The translations under genes were made by a program, and so were the position numbers. A stretch of DNA of 64,000 bases from Pomphorhynchus laevis (Eukaryota > Acanthocephala > Palaeacanthocephala > Echinorhynchida > Pomphorhynchidae): assembly GCA_012934845.2 (NCBI GenBank), contig WNNJ02000333.1:1-64000 (forward strand), in the 5' to 3' direction. Within the stretch, counting starts at the first letter, position 1, and the number at the start of each line of letters is the position of its first letter. This document shows positions 32,569-44,791 of this stretch, one piece after another. The notes below the pieces were generated by a model that ran no database searches, was not told the DNA's origin, and worked only from the letters and a program-made list of their open reading frames with translations.

Positions 32569-35290
32569 TTCATGTTCTCCTACTCATTGTCCCATCCACC
32601 TAAACTAACTTTCTTTCATATTAGCGACTATACTCAGAGTCTATCCCGGATGACCGAATTCCTAACCTTATCTCTAAAGCTAAGACCGGATACACCGCGA
32701 AGGAACCTCATTTCGGTCGCCTATATCCGAGATCTTATCATTTTGATCAAAGGTCAAAGCTCATGACCATAGGCTAAGATAGGAACGAAGATTGCGTGGT
32801 AAGCAGAAAGCTTTGCTGAAGACTTTACTCATGATTCACAACAAAAGACCTGTTCAAAGAACGCATTGCTGTGCTAGCTAAATAGATTCGCTTCTCAATC
32901 TACCTGATGTTCCTGCAGTCCCTCGGCAACATTACCCCAAGATACTTCAAGTCCTCCACATTACGAAGAACATTTTCCCCAATCCGGATTGGCACCTGAA
33001 TCCAATGCGAACACATAGAGACAGTCTTAGAAATACTTAGCAACATTCCTGCTGTTTGGCATTCCATCGTAAATGGATTTAGTAGCCAACAAGACCACAG
33101 TAAGTCCTAAGGACCAGAAGCCAACAAGACCACATCATCTGCAAAAAGCCGAGATGTTATTTAGATGGAACCGAACTAAAGACTGACATCCGACAGAGCA
33201 GCCCATCTCGTAATTTTGTCTATATAAACAAGGAACAAAAGTGGAAACAAAGGACAATCATGACGAAGCTCAGCGCCTACTGTAAATGATTCAGACTTTC
33301 AACCTAGAACACGAACACAACTCATACTTTGTTCATACAGAGAAGCCACAGCTACACGAAGATAATGTGGTACTTTATACTCGCTTAGTACCTTCAACAA
33401 CCTCTCTCGCGACACTCGGTCGACCGCCTTCTCCAAATCTACAAAGCACATGTAGACTGGTTGAGCGAACTTCCAAGACTGTTGGAGGATAGTTGAGAGA
33501 TGAAAGAGCTGATCCGTAGTTCCATGATCTGGACGAAAGCCGCATTGTTCCTATAGCAACAATCCATCAACTATAGGTCGTATCATTAACTTAAAAATCC
33601 TAACAAATAACTTACTAGTTTAGCTAAAAAGAGTAATGCCCTGATAATTAGAACCAACTCTTCGGTCACCTTTCTTAAAGATCGGTACAACCACCCTAGT
33701 TCGCCACTTACTAGGAACCTTGCCAGACTCCAATTCAACGTTGAAGATCCGTGTTAGCCACTTCATGCCTATAACGTCGAGAGCCTTTATAGCTACAGGT
33801 CGAAACTCATCTAATGCAGAAGACTTGCTATTCCAAAGTTTTTCAAAAACATCAATGACCTATTCCAAAGATATGAACTCATCCGTTGGTTCTAAAGGCT
33901 CTATTTCTACAAGTGAAGGCATGTCCATCCGATTAAGGAGACTCCTAATCATAGACAGTTTGAGGAGTTTTCTGCTTTCCAGCACGAAGGTTTTTGATCG
34001 TCCTCCAGAACATCTTCGAAGCTGGTCTATAATCAAGTTCTAAGTGTCCTCCACACGTTACCCAAGCCACTTTCTTAAATTCGGTAACTGCTCGAGCTGA
34101 AGCTCTCTTTGCCCTTCGCTACTTGTCTATAGATTCCACTGATTTATCTTACAAAGTTGTCTTATAAGCCTACTTTTTCTGTTGTACGAAATCTCTAACT
34201 GTTGGTGTCCGTCCACCAAGCTGTTCGAATATTTCCTCGGTGATAAGCACATAAGGCCTTCGAGCCACAACTTTTCACAGTTTCTTTGGCAAGCGAAGAT
34301 CTGAACATCTCCCATACCTGAGCAATGTTCTTTACCTCTGACAACCGAAAAAAGTCCTCCCGGATGTAACGAGAAAATCGTTCTTTGACAGAAACATCTA
34401 CTAGATGCTCCCAACACGCATTCACACAACGTTTGGGTTTACCAGGCTTGTCTAGTATCCGATCCTGCCATCGAAGTTTACTAACTACAAGGTAGTGATC
34501 GATTGACATCTCAGCTCTTCTCTTCACATGAGTGTCTAGAACATATCGTCACAGATCAGGTGACACGATTACAAAATCGATCATTGATGTTTGACTGAGA
34601 GAATCCTGATGCCATGTACATCTATGGATCTCCTTTTGTTCAAACATGGTGTTGGTTATGCAAACTTTGTTACGAGAAAAAAAGTGCAGTAATTCAACAC
34701 CGCTCGCATTCAGATCAAAGAGTCCGTTTCGCCCCAACACTCCCTTCCGAGTGTTATTGTCGCCACCAACATGAGCATTGAAGTCACGTAATAAAACGAT
34801 GGAATATCCAACATGAGTACTTTCAGGCAGAGCCTAAAGATCTTACACGAAGACTGTTTATTCCGAGATAATGTTTGGAGCATACGCACACCCAACAGTA
34901 ATCTCCTTTCCCTCTTTGACTAAAAGTTTCAGAGACGCCAGTCATTCGTTCACTGGGTTAAACCTTTTTATGACGAACGACAACCTGGGATTTGTAAGTA
35001 TCCCTACACCCGCCTGCCGTCGCTTTCAGTTGGTAACTCTCGAATAATTCAAGCTTCAACCTTGATCTAAAAGTTTAGTTCGTGTTCCAGCATAGCGAAG
35101 ATAAGTCACTCCGACTATTTCTAGACCGAAGCGAACCATCTCTCTAACTAATTCTTGTTCCTTCCCCGTTAGCGAAATGGCATTACACGTTCCTACATGA
35201 AGGCTAGTTCACTTCGTTTGCTGATGCCTCTTTCGCTGTGTCCGTATAATTACCCGGTCACACGGCACCCGACAATGAAACCTCGTCCGG
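32569..35290 (-). mobile_element. RTE-type LINE, endonuclease and RT, missing its 3' end
   Basis: Minus-strand pieces follow the order of a LINE with an AP-like endonuclease. VGTCNAISLTGKEQELVREM and RRQAGVGILTNPRLSFVIKR are at 35190-34980. RDFNAHVGGDNNT, TMFEQKEIHRCTWHQDSLSQ and IDFVIVSPDL are at 34790-34550. SWKFAQPVYMCFVDLEKAVD and RVSRERLLKVLSEYKVPHYL (RT motif A) are near 33480-33370. Last come KSSAKLSAYHAIFVPILAYG (about 32800) and IQATEMRFLRGVSGLSFRDK (about 32720). It resembles the Rex3-like RTE elements I know from animals. Stops and frame shifts are scattered over all of it. The C-terminal end after the LRWFGH position is missing where it meets the Penelope copy at 32568. Confidence 0.85.
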
Positions 35291-35499
35291 TCAGTGGTGA
35301 GTTAAACATTGTTCATCGTTCCCAATTTATTTTTTGTAAATTTGTTGCTTGTCATTTTCATTGTCTTGATTTTGTTTTTTCGGCTATCTCCCGTTCCAAA
35401 GATCCTTTGATATTCCAACATCGCTACTGTAAGGAAACAGGCCTCCATAACTTTTCACGTTTTTCGTTCATTGTCCAATCTACTGTTGAGTCATCGGAG

Positions 35500-36840
35500 T
35501 AATCGGTCTTTTTACCCAGATTAAATGCTACTTAATTTCTTCCCTCCTACTTAATTATTCTTGTTTAGTTTTATCTTGTTTAGATATAGCCCTATGTAAA
35601 AATCTGTAAAAGCATTATTCTAGCCCATATTTTGACAACCATGGGAAATACAAAAAAAATCGCGACCTCTCGGATCGAATAGTCGATAGTGGTTATGATA
35701 TGATACCTAATGACTTCAACGACATCATTGGTCGTTGGATCAAATAAGCAATCCTCAGAACAAGGAACTATTCACTAATTAATATCCCACCAACCCCACC
35801 TTTAATTGCTCATCAACATATTATCTCTTTAACATGCTACTGATTCATCAAAAGTGGTTGCTTAGACTCTTCTGTATTACGCAGTCACGCTAACAACTGT
35901 TCACTTTGTATAGCCTACTTATGTGGCGGTTAGAAGAAGCTACCATACTGCGAATGAGATTCTACTTTAATCCAATCATAGTGTCCTTCTTCCAGACAGG
36001 TTTTGGACTCATACCTGCTGTAGGCAATGTAAGTTTGACCCGATTTAATTAATATATATCACCAAACTACCGGGATTATTTTCACTACCTATAAAAGTAG
36101 AATTTTTTGACCCTCACTCGGACAAAACTCAAAATCCTAGCTAGAATATTACTCCTTTTATATCCTGTTTCCTTTAGACGTGCCCTCCCGAAAGAATATT
36201 AGAGATCTTGGTATTGTGAGAACTGATAACTGTAAAGATACTGATGTATACATAGTGTTTCTTTACGAAGGCGACCATGATGCTCGTAAGTTCTACCCAG
36301 TTACATGTGTGCCCCAAGGCTCCCCCTTTATCCATTCTTGTATATTGCTGCCTTTATAATCATGTTTAAAATTTTGTTGCGTGAACTACATCTGGGTATA
36401 TGTTGACGACACCATATAGCTGTTCTCTGGACATGTGCGAAAATGTAGTGCCTAAAGTCAGCTCATGTTTTCTATGATTAAAAGATCAGCTTCCTCGTCC
36501 AATCTTCTTCTTAACCCCCCCCCCCGAGATGCAGATGGTTGCCTTTCATGATAACCCTGTAACTAGAAAAAATCTGAAGAGACTAGCAAACTCTACTCTC
36601 CTTCATTTTGCATAATCAACTACTTTCTTCATTTGCACATAGAGTAAGATACTTGGGGTTCACATTACGTTTAAATAGATCTCTGGATCAGACATGCATC
36701 ATTTTAAGAGTGTTCTGAAGGAAACAAGTTGGGTTCTGAAACTTATCCATCATATTACATTAAGCAGGAGTGTATAGGTGCATGCTTGGTGTATCTGGGC
36801 AATCTCGGGATTCGTCTGAATTGCATGTAAAAATTTTAAC
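35500..36840 (+). mobile_element. CR1/Jockey-like LINE, degraded copy 2 with internal deletion
   Basis: Block-by-block DNA similarity to the better copy at 49620-53110: the endonuclease area GGTTATGATATGATACCTAA, GCAGTCACGCTAACAAC, a GACGTGCCCTCCCGAAAG block, then a jump over the first half of the RT to TTCTACCCAGTTACATGTGT and GTGCCCCAAGGCTC (motif B), then AACCTGAAGAGACTAGCA-like text and the 3' part to about 36840. It is heavily mutated and dead. It is placed head to head with the RTE-type LINE on its left. Confidence 0.75.
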
Positions 36841-36859
36841 TCGGTATATTCGCAGGGAA

Positions 36860-37400
36860 AAGTTGAACAAATCAGATCACTTAACTGAACCTACATATTT
36901 TGTATACTACATTTATTTCAAATGTAAATATCTTAATTTTAAAAAAGAACTTTATTAAGCCAGTATTTTACCCAGTATTTTTATGAACAGATTAATAGAT
37001 AATACATAATTAATTAGAATAAAGATTGGAGATAATAATGAGGAAGTGCTGTGTTATCAGGTTTCGATGCTTACTCTTTGGACCAACATTAGTAGATGCC
37101 AAATACATGGTAATGATGTACTTTCCCTTCTAGAATGTGATTATCTAGCGTGATTTTATATTCTAGCACTGATTGTATTATTTTCCACCTAAGAGTTAAA
37201 TATATTTTTATATACTCTGAAGATTTATATATTTTACGGTTTTCTGTTTGATTTTATTTTTATAGTATCCTTGTATAAAAAATGCATCAATTAAATAAAT
37301 TAAACGATTTGAAGAAGAATTATTTTGAAGAATCATTAAATATCGATATGTGAATGTGTGAGCAATTTAACATAATATTCAAAGCTTTGATGGAAACCTG
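36860..37400 (-). repeat. AT-rich Penelope tail, minus strand
   Basis: It starts with the reverse complement of the family end box (ATCAGATCACTTAACTGAACC), then the GTGTTATCAGGTTTCG block at 37048 and the CAACATTAGTAG arm. It continues into the region that precedes the tail in longer copies (AGATTTATATATTTTACGGT, ACGATTTGAAGAAGAATT). No RT motifs remain. Confidence 0.7.
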
Positions 37401-37639
37401 TAATACTAATTTATTATTCGGTACAACATTCTATTAATTTTCGTTGTCCCTTCATCTGTATGTATGAGAGTTTTAAATCTATAATCCACAAATATCCCTA
37501 GGTTTTATGAATTAAGGCGAATGAGTCCATCCATTTTTATATTTTGCTCAAATGTTTTACTTAATTTCGATCCATTGCATATTTATTAATCTAGCTTTTC
37601 ATAAGCTCGAAGACATTTTATTAATCAAATTCGTTTCCA

Positions 37640-37690
37640 ATATTTCGGTGGCGAATATGCTCATCATTTTCAAGAAACAATTGTAATTAC
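37640..37690 (-). other. Hammerhead-like or foldback relic
   Basis: On the minus strand: TTGAAAATGATGAGCATATT, then CGCCACCGAAATATTGG. It has the ATGATGAG...CCGAAAT words in hammerhead order, but stem II does not pair well, so I do not call it a ribozyme. It probably belongs to the CGAAATATTGG group of foldbacks (compare 58391-58624). Confidence 0.3.
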
Positions 37691-37899
37691 TTAATTGTTA
37701 GTTCACTTCTTATTACAATGTACTGATATCAATGGAAGGGAATTGAATAAAAATGTCAATTTATATTTCGTCAATTACTGTGGACATTATCATTTTAAAT
37801 AATTTTGTAAATGATATTTTTTGTAAATTTATATAAACGAAGAAATTAGTTTCATTCTAAAAATTGAATATTTCGAGAGCTCCTGCTGTCAATTTAAAG

Positions 37900-38277
37900 A
37901 AATCATATCATCTAACAGAGCCTACGTATTTTATACAATATATAAACTAAAAATAAAAATAAATAATTAAATAAAATTTTATACAATTTATATTTATATA
38001 ACGACAAAATTTATTATCAAAATTTAAAATAAAAATAAATTTTTATGAATTGACTCATAAATAACATATGATGAATCAGAATAATGATAAGAGATTATCG
38101 GTAGGAACTGTTTTGTTATCAGGTTTGGTCCCTATTCCTCTACCCAACATAGCAGTGGGGCTAACACGTGCTAATAACGTATTACTTCTTATGAAATTTG
38201 ATTATCTAGTGCATCTTATTCTAATACAAAGTAAATAAAATACTTAGTATCATATACTTTATATTATTTTTCTTTTA
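37900..38277 (-). repeat. AT-rich Penelope tail, minus strand
   Basis: About 375 bases: the end box complement AACAGAGCCTACGTATTTTA, an AT-rich block, GTTATCAGGTTTGGTCCCTA, CCTCTACCCAACATAGCAGT and GATTATCTAGTGCATCTTAT. No coding part is attached. Confidence 0.75.
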
Positions 38278-38345
38278 AATGATACCATTCCGTGTGAATT
38301 TTTGTAATCTAAAAATCCAGATGCGGAAGAACAACGAATATCACT
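38278..38345 (+). repeat. Single arm of the hammerhead foldback family (HFB)
   Basis: AAATGATACCATTCCGCGTG and AATTTTTGTAAT, followed by CCAGATGCGGAAGAACAACG and ATATCACTGCTGCATT, match the left ends of the elements at 42357 and 55380. The ribozyme part is absent. Confidence 0.65.
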
Positions 38346-38349
38346 GCTG

Positions 38350-39400
38350 CATTTATATTATTTATTATTTATCCATAATATGCATAATATACATCTATAA
38401 TATTCATGTATAATATACTTTATTATTTATTATTCATTCATAAGATTTTCTGCATGATTTTTTAATTATATTTTGTTGATTTATTTATTGTAAATTTAAA
38501 ATTTTAATAATATATTGTTAATTTAGGCTTCTCTGTTATAACAAATAGAAATAAAATTCATCAAACTTGTTTGAAAATTAGCAGAAAAATAATAGTGCCG
38601 TATCAAGAATACATAGTTTCAATATTTCTGACTGAGAATATATTAATGGGAAAACAAAGTCCACATATCAATTATAACTTGTCAGTAGAACAAATCAGAT
38701 CAGGTAATTGTGTCTGCGTATTGCATCAAGTTTCTCGTGTATCCAAAATACTCAAAATTTGTAACAAACGTTACAGAAGTAAGAAAACGTTAAAGGAAAC
38801 AAATTAAAAATGTAACAAAAATATGATTACCAATGAAAATAGCTGTATATATAGTTCTGTAAAACAAAATTCAAACAAAAATATGAAACAAATACAAAAT
38901 CTTAAAAGAATAGTTGAAATTTTTTTAAAAAGATACAACTAAATAACGGAAATCGTGGCATTCCAATTTGACAACCAAAACTAATTAAATTTTAAAACGA
39001 AAAAAATTAATTATAAATTAAAACATCAGTAGTATAATTCGTTATGCTATTATATATCAAGTTCTTAAATAATGAATTCAATTTTTTATTTATATAAGGA
39101 ATTTCTAGATTTTTTATTCAAGTTGTTTAATAATTTTTCTTTGAACATTATTACTTTTGTGTAAGATTTATTGATAGTTAATAAATTAATATTAATTTTA
39201 ATATTAATATTAAATTAATTGATAGTTAATTAATATTTATTTAGGAGAACCAAAGATAAGTTATCAAAGATAAGTTATCAAAGATAATTCTTAAAGATAA
39301 GTTATTAGAGCCAGTCGTTTAGATATATAAAAGAGGAACTTTGGCGATGCAATTAATCAGTTTTTAGGAATATAAAAATTACAAGAGATCATGTTAGTTA
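38350..39400. other. AT-rich intergenic sequence
   Basis: The open frame at 38571-38807 has no recognisable family. 39255-39300 repeats AAAGATAAGTTATC three times. Nothing else seen. Confidence 0.45.
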
Positions 39401-39419
39401 AAACTCAATGCTTTTAAAA

Positions 39420-40060
39420 GACTTTAGTTTGATAAATTTTATCGAAATCTTTAAAAACTAAAGCCTTTAAGGCAAATCTGCATTAGTTTCTATACCAATG
39501 CTTTATTGGATTGAAGAATCTTTAGAATTTAATTCACTCGACAAATATTGGCTATTAATATTATTTCTTGAAATAATAAATACATTATCTACATAACGGT
39601 ACCAATCAAGTGCAAAACAAAAATCCTTCATAGTTATTTTTCCAGTATTTATTGCCAATCATTTCGGCTAATTGCTTCAACACTTGTGCACACTAAATCG
39701 ATTGTATTATTTATAGAAGTTTGGCTAAAGAAAGAATTTAGGGTAAACCTGAAACAAGCTATAAACATCATTATACATTATATGGTTAGATCAGAGGATA
39801 TTTACAACGGGTGTAAGGCAATAAATAAAAGGTTCGTAAATAATATAGTAAACACTAAATTGAGTGTCGATATTTGGCCAAAAAATCGTTATTTATATAA
39901 CGGTGCCGATCCATTACAAAATAAAAATCCTTCACAAAGTTATTCTCCAAATACGTTATATCTCTGCTAGTATTGGCGCAAGTAGATTACCCATGGTTAG
40001 TCCATCAATATGGTCCCACATCTTAGATCCACATAATTTGGAAATGTTATCCTTATAATA
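39420..40060 (-). mobile_element. Second type of Penelope-like RT remnant
   Basis: Minus-strand text near 40030-39975 reads IDGLTMGNLLAPILAEI, the motif B of Penelope-like RTs (GLPMGSPLSPVLAEI). Near 39605-39500 it reads WYRYVDNVFIISRNNINSQY, matching motif C with one changed aspartate, followed by LSSELNSKDSSIQ. The intervening area contains a locally repeated segment (CAAAATAAAAATCCTTCA at 39620 and 39915). It is closer to the element at 20487-22840 than to the AT-rich family. Old and broken. Confidence 0.7.
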
Positions 40061-40390
40061 TTTTCAAATTATTATAAATAATTTGAAAATATTTCCAAAT
40101 ACACACTAATGACGTATTTCCTTAGATAAAATTTGATTATCTAGTGTACCTTATTCTAATGCAAATTAGTTATTTATTATCCATTCATGAAAATTCCACT
40201 TAATAGTTCAAATTCATTTTAAATATTATTGTGTTGATTTATATATTTTACTATTTTCTGTTTGATGGTATTTTTATAGTAACCTAGTTTAAAATGATTA
40301 TGAAGAAAACCAATATCTTTACAAATTGTTGTAATTCTTAAAATGTCATTATTTAATGTATATTATTTTATATTATATGATATGCATGAA

Positions 40391-41868
40391 TTATTATTAA
40401 ACCACTAGACCTTACAGATCGTGAGTTACAACATCAAGAAGACGAAAATAAAGTCAAATCAAAGTGAAGTAGCAAAATGAGTCCAGGTCAATCGATTCTG
40501 AGCCACCATTTCCAGTTCTTGTCTCCATCTTCTTTTAAATCTCCGCCAGCCAATGTTCGAGTAGGTGAATAGTATTTTCTTGGCATCGTCTTCGATCGTT
40601 CTCTTTAGATTCTTACGAACACCGCCTCTGGGGCGTCGCCAGGATTCTTCCGGGTCCAAGTACAGAGATAACTTTGGGAGTCTATCTCTTTGCATCCGAA
40701 GTACATAGCCAAGATAGCGCAGTCTATTTTTCCGAATCAAATCAGACACGGAGACGTCGAGTGAACATCGAGAATACACTTCTGCGTTCGATACATGGTC
40801 GAGTGGATTGACTTTTGCAATTCTACGTAGACATCGTCGCTCAAAAACAGCAAGTTGATTATTTGTTGTAAGTTTTTCAGGCCAGCACTCAGATCCATAC
40901 AGTAGTACTGGACGAACAATAGACGAATATATTCGGATCTTTGTTTTAATAGATACATTATTATCACGCCAGAGGGAGTTTAGACGCGAAAAGGCGAAAC
41001 CAGCCTTTATTATCCGGCTTCGAATGTCGTAGTCACATCGGCAGTCTACGGAAAACACTGATCCAAGATAGGTGAAAGATTGTACCTGTTCAATAGTTAT
41101 ACCATCAATAATAACTGATCACGGAGGTTATAGTGAGTAGTTTACATTTCGGTAAGTTAAGGAATAAGCCATATTTCTTTGCTGTCTCGCCTATGCGGGT
41201 TGCTGTACGTTGCGCATCCTCTAATGATTCTGACAGTACGACTACATCATCCGCGTACGTCAGATCAGAAAGTAGCATATTGCTCGGATGCAGGCATATA
41301 CCTTCACTGTGCAGGTCGAGCGTTTCCCATAGGAGATGATCGATGAGAATGTTGATTAGTCCTGGTGATAGTACTCCTACCTGTCGAACACCTGTACTGA
41401 CAGGAAACGGAATTCCAGTACAACCGTATTCGCGCACGACTGACACAGTATTTTCATACATTGCACCGATAAGTTCACACAGGTGTTTAGGAATGCCTAA
41501 GGTATGGAGGAGCTTCCAGATGAATAGTCGATTAACTTGGTCAAACGCCGACTCGAAATCCAAAAATAGTAATATTAACGGTTGTTGATACTCTTGACGG
41601 ACATCCATCAGAACGCGAAGGGTGAATATATGATCAATGCATCCTCGATTTCGTCTAAATCCACCTTGATTTTCTCTTGTTTGAATTTGCCGTAACGGCC
41701 TAATTCTGTTCAGAATTATGCCTTCCATGATTTTATATACTACAGGTAGGAGAGATAAGGGTCGATAACTCGAGCATAATGAAGCATCTCCCTTCTTCAG
41801 TATTGGAATTATAACTGAAGTTTGCCAGTTATATAAAAGCCAGTTATATATATTTGCCAGTTATATTT
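40391..41868 (-). mobile_element. RTE-type LINE inserted in the Penelope copy
   Basis: Two minus-strand open frames give most of an RT: 41728-41105 with NQGGFRRNRGCIDHIFTLRV, LLFLDFESAFDQVNRLFIWK, VRQVGVLSPGLINILIDHLL and LTYADDVVVLSESL; and 41058-40459 with CRCDYDIRSRIIKAGFAFSR, IYSSIVRPVLLYGSECW, DLIRKNRLRYLGYVLRMQRD and a stop at 40459-40461. One frame shift near 41060-41105 separates them. Motif B has QVG where QGC or QGG is usual. The endonuclease is missing (5'-truncated). About 65 bases of 3' untranslated sequence follow. Long open frames and little decay make it one of the youngest elements here. Confidence 0.9.
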
Positions 41869-42356
41869 AAATATGTCATCGTTACGATATAAATTAAAAG
41901 TAGTTTTAGCTAATGTTAGTTTAATGTTCATATCTAGATATACACCTTCTTTATCATCAATATTGGTTTTGTTAAGAATAAGGCTTTTTGGATAAATTTG
42001 TTCGTTTATTGAATAAAAATTGCTAGAATTAAATACACATATATCATCAATATATCGAAACATATATTTTATATCTTTATATAATTTAGATTTATTTTTT
42101 TAAACAGTTATGAACAAATTCATATTCTATATAGCTTAAAAATAAGTCAGCTATTATTGGGCTACAATTCCCTCCCATTGGAACATCTTTCATTTGTCTA
42201 AATATGGATGTCTTACTTTTAAATAATTTTCATTTATCAAAATATTTAAAGATTCTATTAGTTCAATTTTATTCATATATTTATATTAATTTGATGGATT
42301 AATTTTTGCTAGATAGGCGGTTTAATTATTATATGTATATCTTTTTCCGAATATAA

Positions 42357-42594
42357 AATCAATTTATCTTAAATGATACCATTCCGCGTGAATTTTTTGT
42401 AACCATATAAGCCCGACGCGAAAGAATGACGAAGAACACTGCTAAATGCCTCCTCTGCTGGATGCAGAGGAGGACTAGTCCTCCTCTGCATCCAGCAGTA
42501 GGAGGGATCTGGCACTTATGAGTAATTGTAATGACGAAACGGCATCTAGCAGTGTTCTTCGTCATTCTTTCGCGTCGAGCCCTATATGATTATA
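42357..42594. mobile_element. HFB foldback element with decayed hammerhead, inside a Penelope copy
   Basis: Arms GCCCGACGCGAAAGAATGAC and GAAGAACACTGCT face their complement at 42550-42583. The centre is a near-perfect palindrome of CTGGATGCAGAGGAGGACTA. The right arm has TGGCA, CTTATGA, GTAAT-TGTA-ATGAC, GAAACGGCA: a hammerhead layout with G5 of the core changed and stem II partly mispaired, so probably inactive. The host Penelope copy resumes on both sides with TATAA at each junction, a likely short target duplication. Confidence 0.8.
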
Positions 42595-42899
42595 AGATTA
42601 ATTAGTTTTTCTAATACATATTTAATATCTGCTAAATCTAGATTTGTGTAAAGCGTACTATAATCGTTTGTATTTATATTCTGAAAATTTGTTCCTTTCG
42701 TCTGTTCTAAAAATTATTTTGTAGAATTAATACTGAAATAGTGTTTTATACCAGTATTAATTTCGATTATCCTACAATATTTTTTGAAGTGTGCTTTAAT
42801 TACTTTAAGTATTTTATTCATATAAACAGAAAGTGGTTTTGATGTACATTTAAAAGCACTAAGTATGAACCGTGGTTTTATTATAAGAATCTGAGGCAC

Positions 42900-44690
42900 G
42901 TATGAACATTGAGTATCTATTTTTAAACAGATCAGATCAATCCTTAATGAAGATTTGCATTCACTTGCATATTTATTCTCATCGCTTTACCCTGTCCTGC
43001 TTCCTAGCCAATTACACAAATTGATTATTAGGTGTACCAAAAGTCTTCAAAATATACAGAGCGAGTAAGCCTATTCGAGAGGCAAGCTTTCATATCATCG
43101 AAAATGTGTTCGTAATCTGTAATTATGAAAACAGTATAAATGAGATTATAAACATAAAATAGTATGTGTCAATTTTTATTCTTTTGCTCTGACAATATCT
43201 GCGTCAATTGAAGAAATATTTAATTTATTTTTTAAATTTGCCCTTCTTTAAATATCTTCAGGAGCGGAAAAGTCAGATAAACCTATTTATAAACAAAACG
43301 TTGCTCAATTATTTATCAACCACTCAAAAAAGATATGAATATATTAAAATTTTTCATTCAATTTTATGCTTAATATTATCGTGATTTTATTCTAAGCACT
43401 AAATCGATTGCGTTATAGGTCGATCAAATTCGTCAATGTGATCAATGATATTAATCATACTGTTAAAATGTAAATATACAGATTTTGACTATATTTTTAT
43501 TTTAACAATTTTTTCTGATGATGAATGCATATAAAATTTTAAATTTTAAAATAAAACTTTATCTGCTTATTCGAAATTATGTTGGGTTATTCACATGGCG
43601 TATATATAGTGCCACAATACAAAAAAATGATAATGTGATGCATATCGATTAGTATTTTAAACTTTTTTATGCATTCAGCTCCGAGAAAGAACTTTACAGC
43701 AAATGGATCAAAAAGTTAAGTAGTTTTTACTGTTGGGCATAGAAATACTTGCATTGTGTAAATTTGCTTCATATTTAAAAGATGCAGTGTTCTTATTTTT
43801 TACTTCTACTTTATGAATAGAGGAAGTACGTCGCATAAGTTCGTCAAAAGGTTAAAAGTCATGTAATAACCTTTGGTGTTTACATGTGCCCATATTTTAT
43901 CTTGATTTGTAAACTCTATTACTTTATTCACCACATTCAATTCTATCCAAAAGCAAAATCGAAAGTGCTAATGTTTGCTATTTTTTAAAGCGTTCTTTGG
44001 TATTGTTTTGCAAATAGCGCATTGCGCAAAATCTACAGATAAATGGGGGTATATAGTTCAATATTATCATCAATGTATATAAGCATCGTACAGAACATAT
44101 CCTGAAATGTTAATTGTTTGGTACTTTTCTAAAACATCACGCTTATAATCAGTAAGAGAGTAGAGGAACATAATGTAAATTTTATTAGTAATAGATGAAA
44201 ACAACATTCTCTATTTTGCAAAGGCAATGTATCCAATCCATGTCGTTTTTTTCAGACAAGGTATAAAACATTTGTATTGCTATATAATTTTCCTATGCAT
44301 TACATAAACTGCCTAGGAATTATCATAATGCAAAGAATCGCTCAAGCCAAATGAAAAACTCCCATATTGGAACAATCGCAATTTTCATAATATATTGGCT
44401 CACATTTGAGTTATGTGTCGAGCCGTTGTTGTATTCACATATTATTCGTATGTGAATGTCCGACCCGTAACCTGCACTACATTCTTTTATCTACTCGCAT
44501 CACAATTTTATACCGATTATAGAGCAACAGCGCATTCAACCCAAGAAACTGAAGTCTGCTACATCCCAGCAAATTAACTCAAACAAGCTAACTTGCTCTA
44601 TATACTCTGTATATCCTTATCAATTATAAATTGAACATATAATGACTATGATTTTTAAACTATTTCATATTAGCCGATCCGTTTTTGACA
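42900..44690. other. Intergenic stretch, nothing recognised
   Basis: Nearly 1.8 kb of AT-rich sequence without inverted repeats, tails or protein matches that I could find. Confidence 0.45.
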
Positions 44691-44697
44691 GTATATG

Positions 44698-44791
44698 CAT
44701 TGCCAATCAGGATTTTTGCATCGCCAATCCGAATTTTTTGCATTACCAATCCGGATTTTTTGCATTGCCAATCCGGATTTTTTGCATTGCC
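44698..44791. repeat. Minisatellite, 22-base unit, four copies
   Basis: Unit GCCAATCCGGATTTTTTGCA plus TT repeated about four times with few changes; the last copies are almost identical. The open frame across it reads as a leucine/isoleucine-rich repeat, which is only the translated minisatellite. Confidence 0.9.

Larger units (their letters stand above)
40090..42895 (-). mobile_element. AT-rich Penelope copy split by a LINE and a foldback element
   Basis: Tail-proximal and C-terminal sequence lies at 40090-40390 and the RT body at 41869-42895. Compared with the copy at 60745-61770, 40390 and 41869 are nearly adjacent in an unbroken element (GGTATGCATGAAT... then TTTAAATATGTCATCTTTAC). Minus-strand motifs: [20 protein letters not shown] (about 42065-42000), [20 protein letters not shown] and PRFILSAFKCTSKPLSVYMN (about 42875-42815). 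The 1.48-kb LINE and a 238-base foldback element were inserted later. Broken. Confidence 0.85.

Noticed and set aside
34127-34527. Overlapping minus-strand frames as a host gene
   Set aside because: They read as the region after the endonuclease of the RTE-type LINE and are two frames of one decayed element.
42359-42565. Minus-strand open frame over the foldback at 42357
   Set aside because: It is a by-product of the inverted repeat; no protein family, and the element is non-coding.
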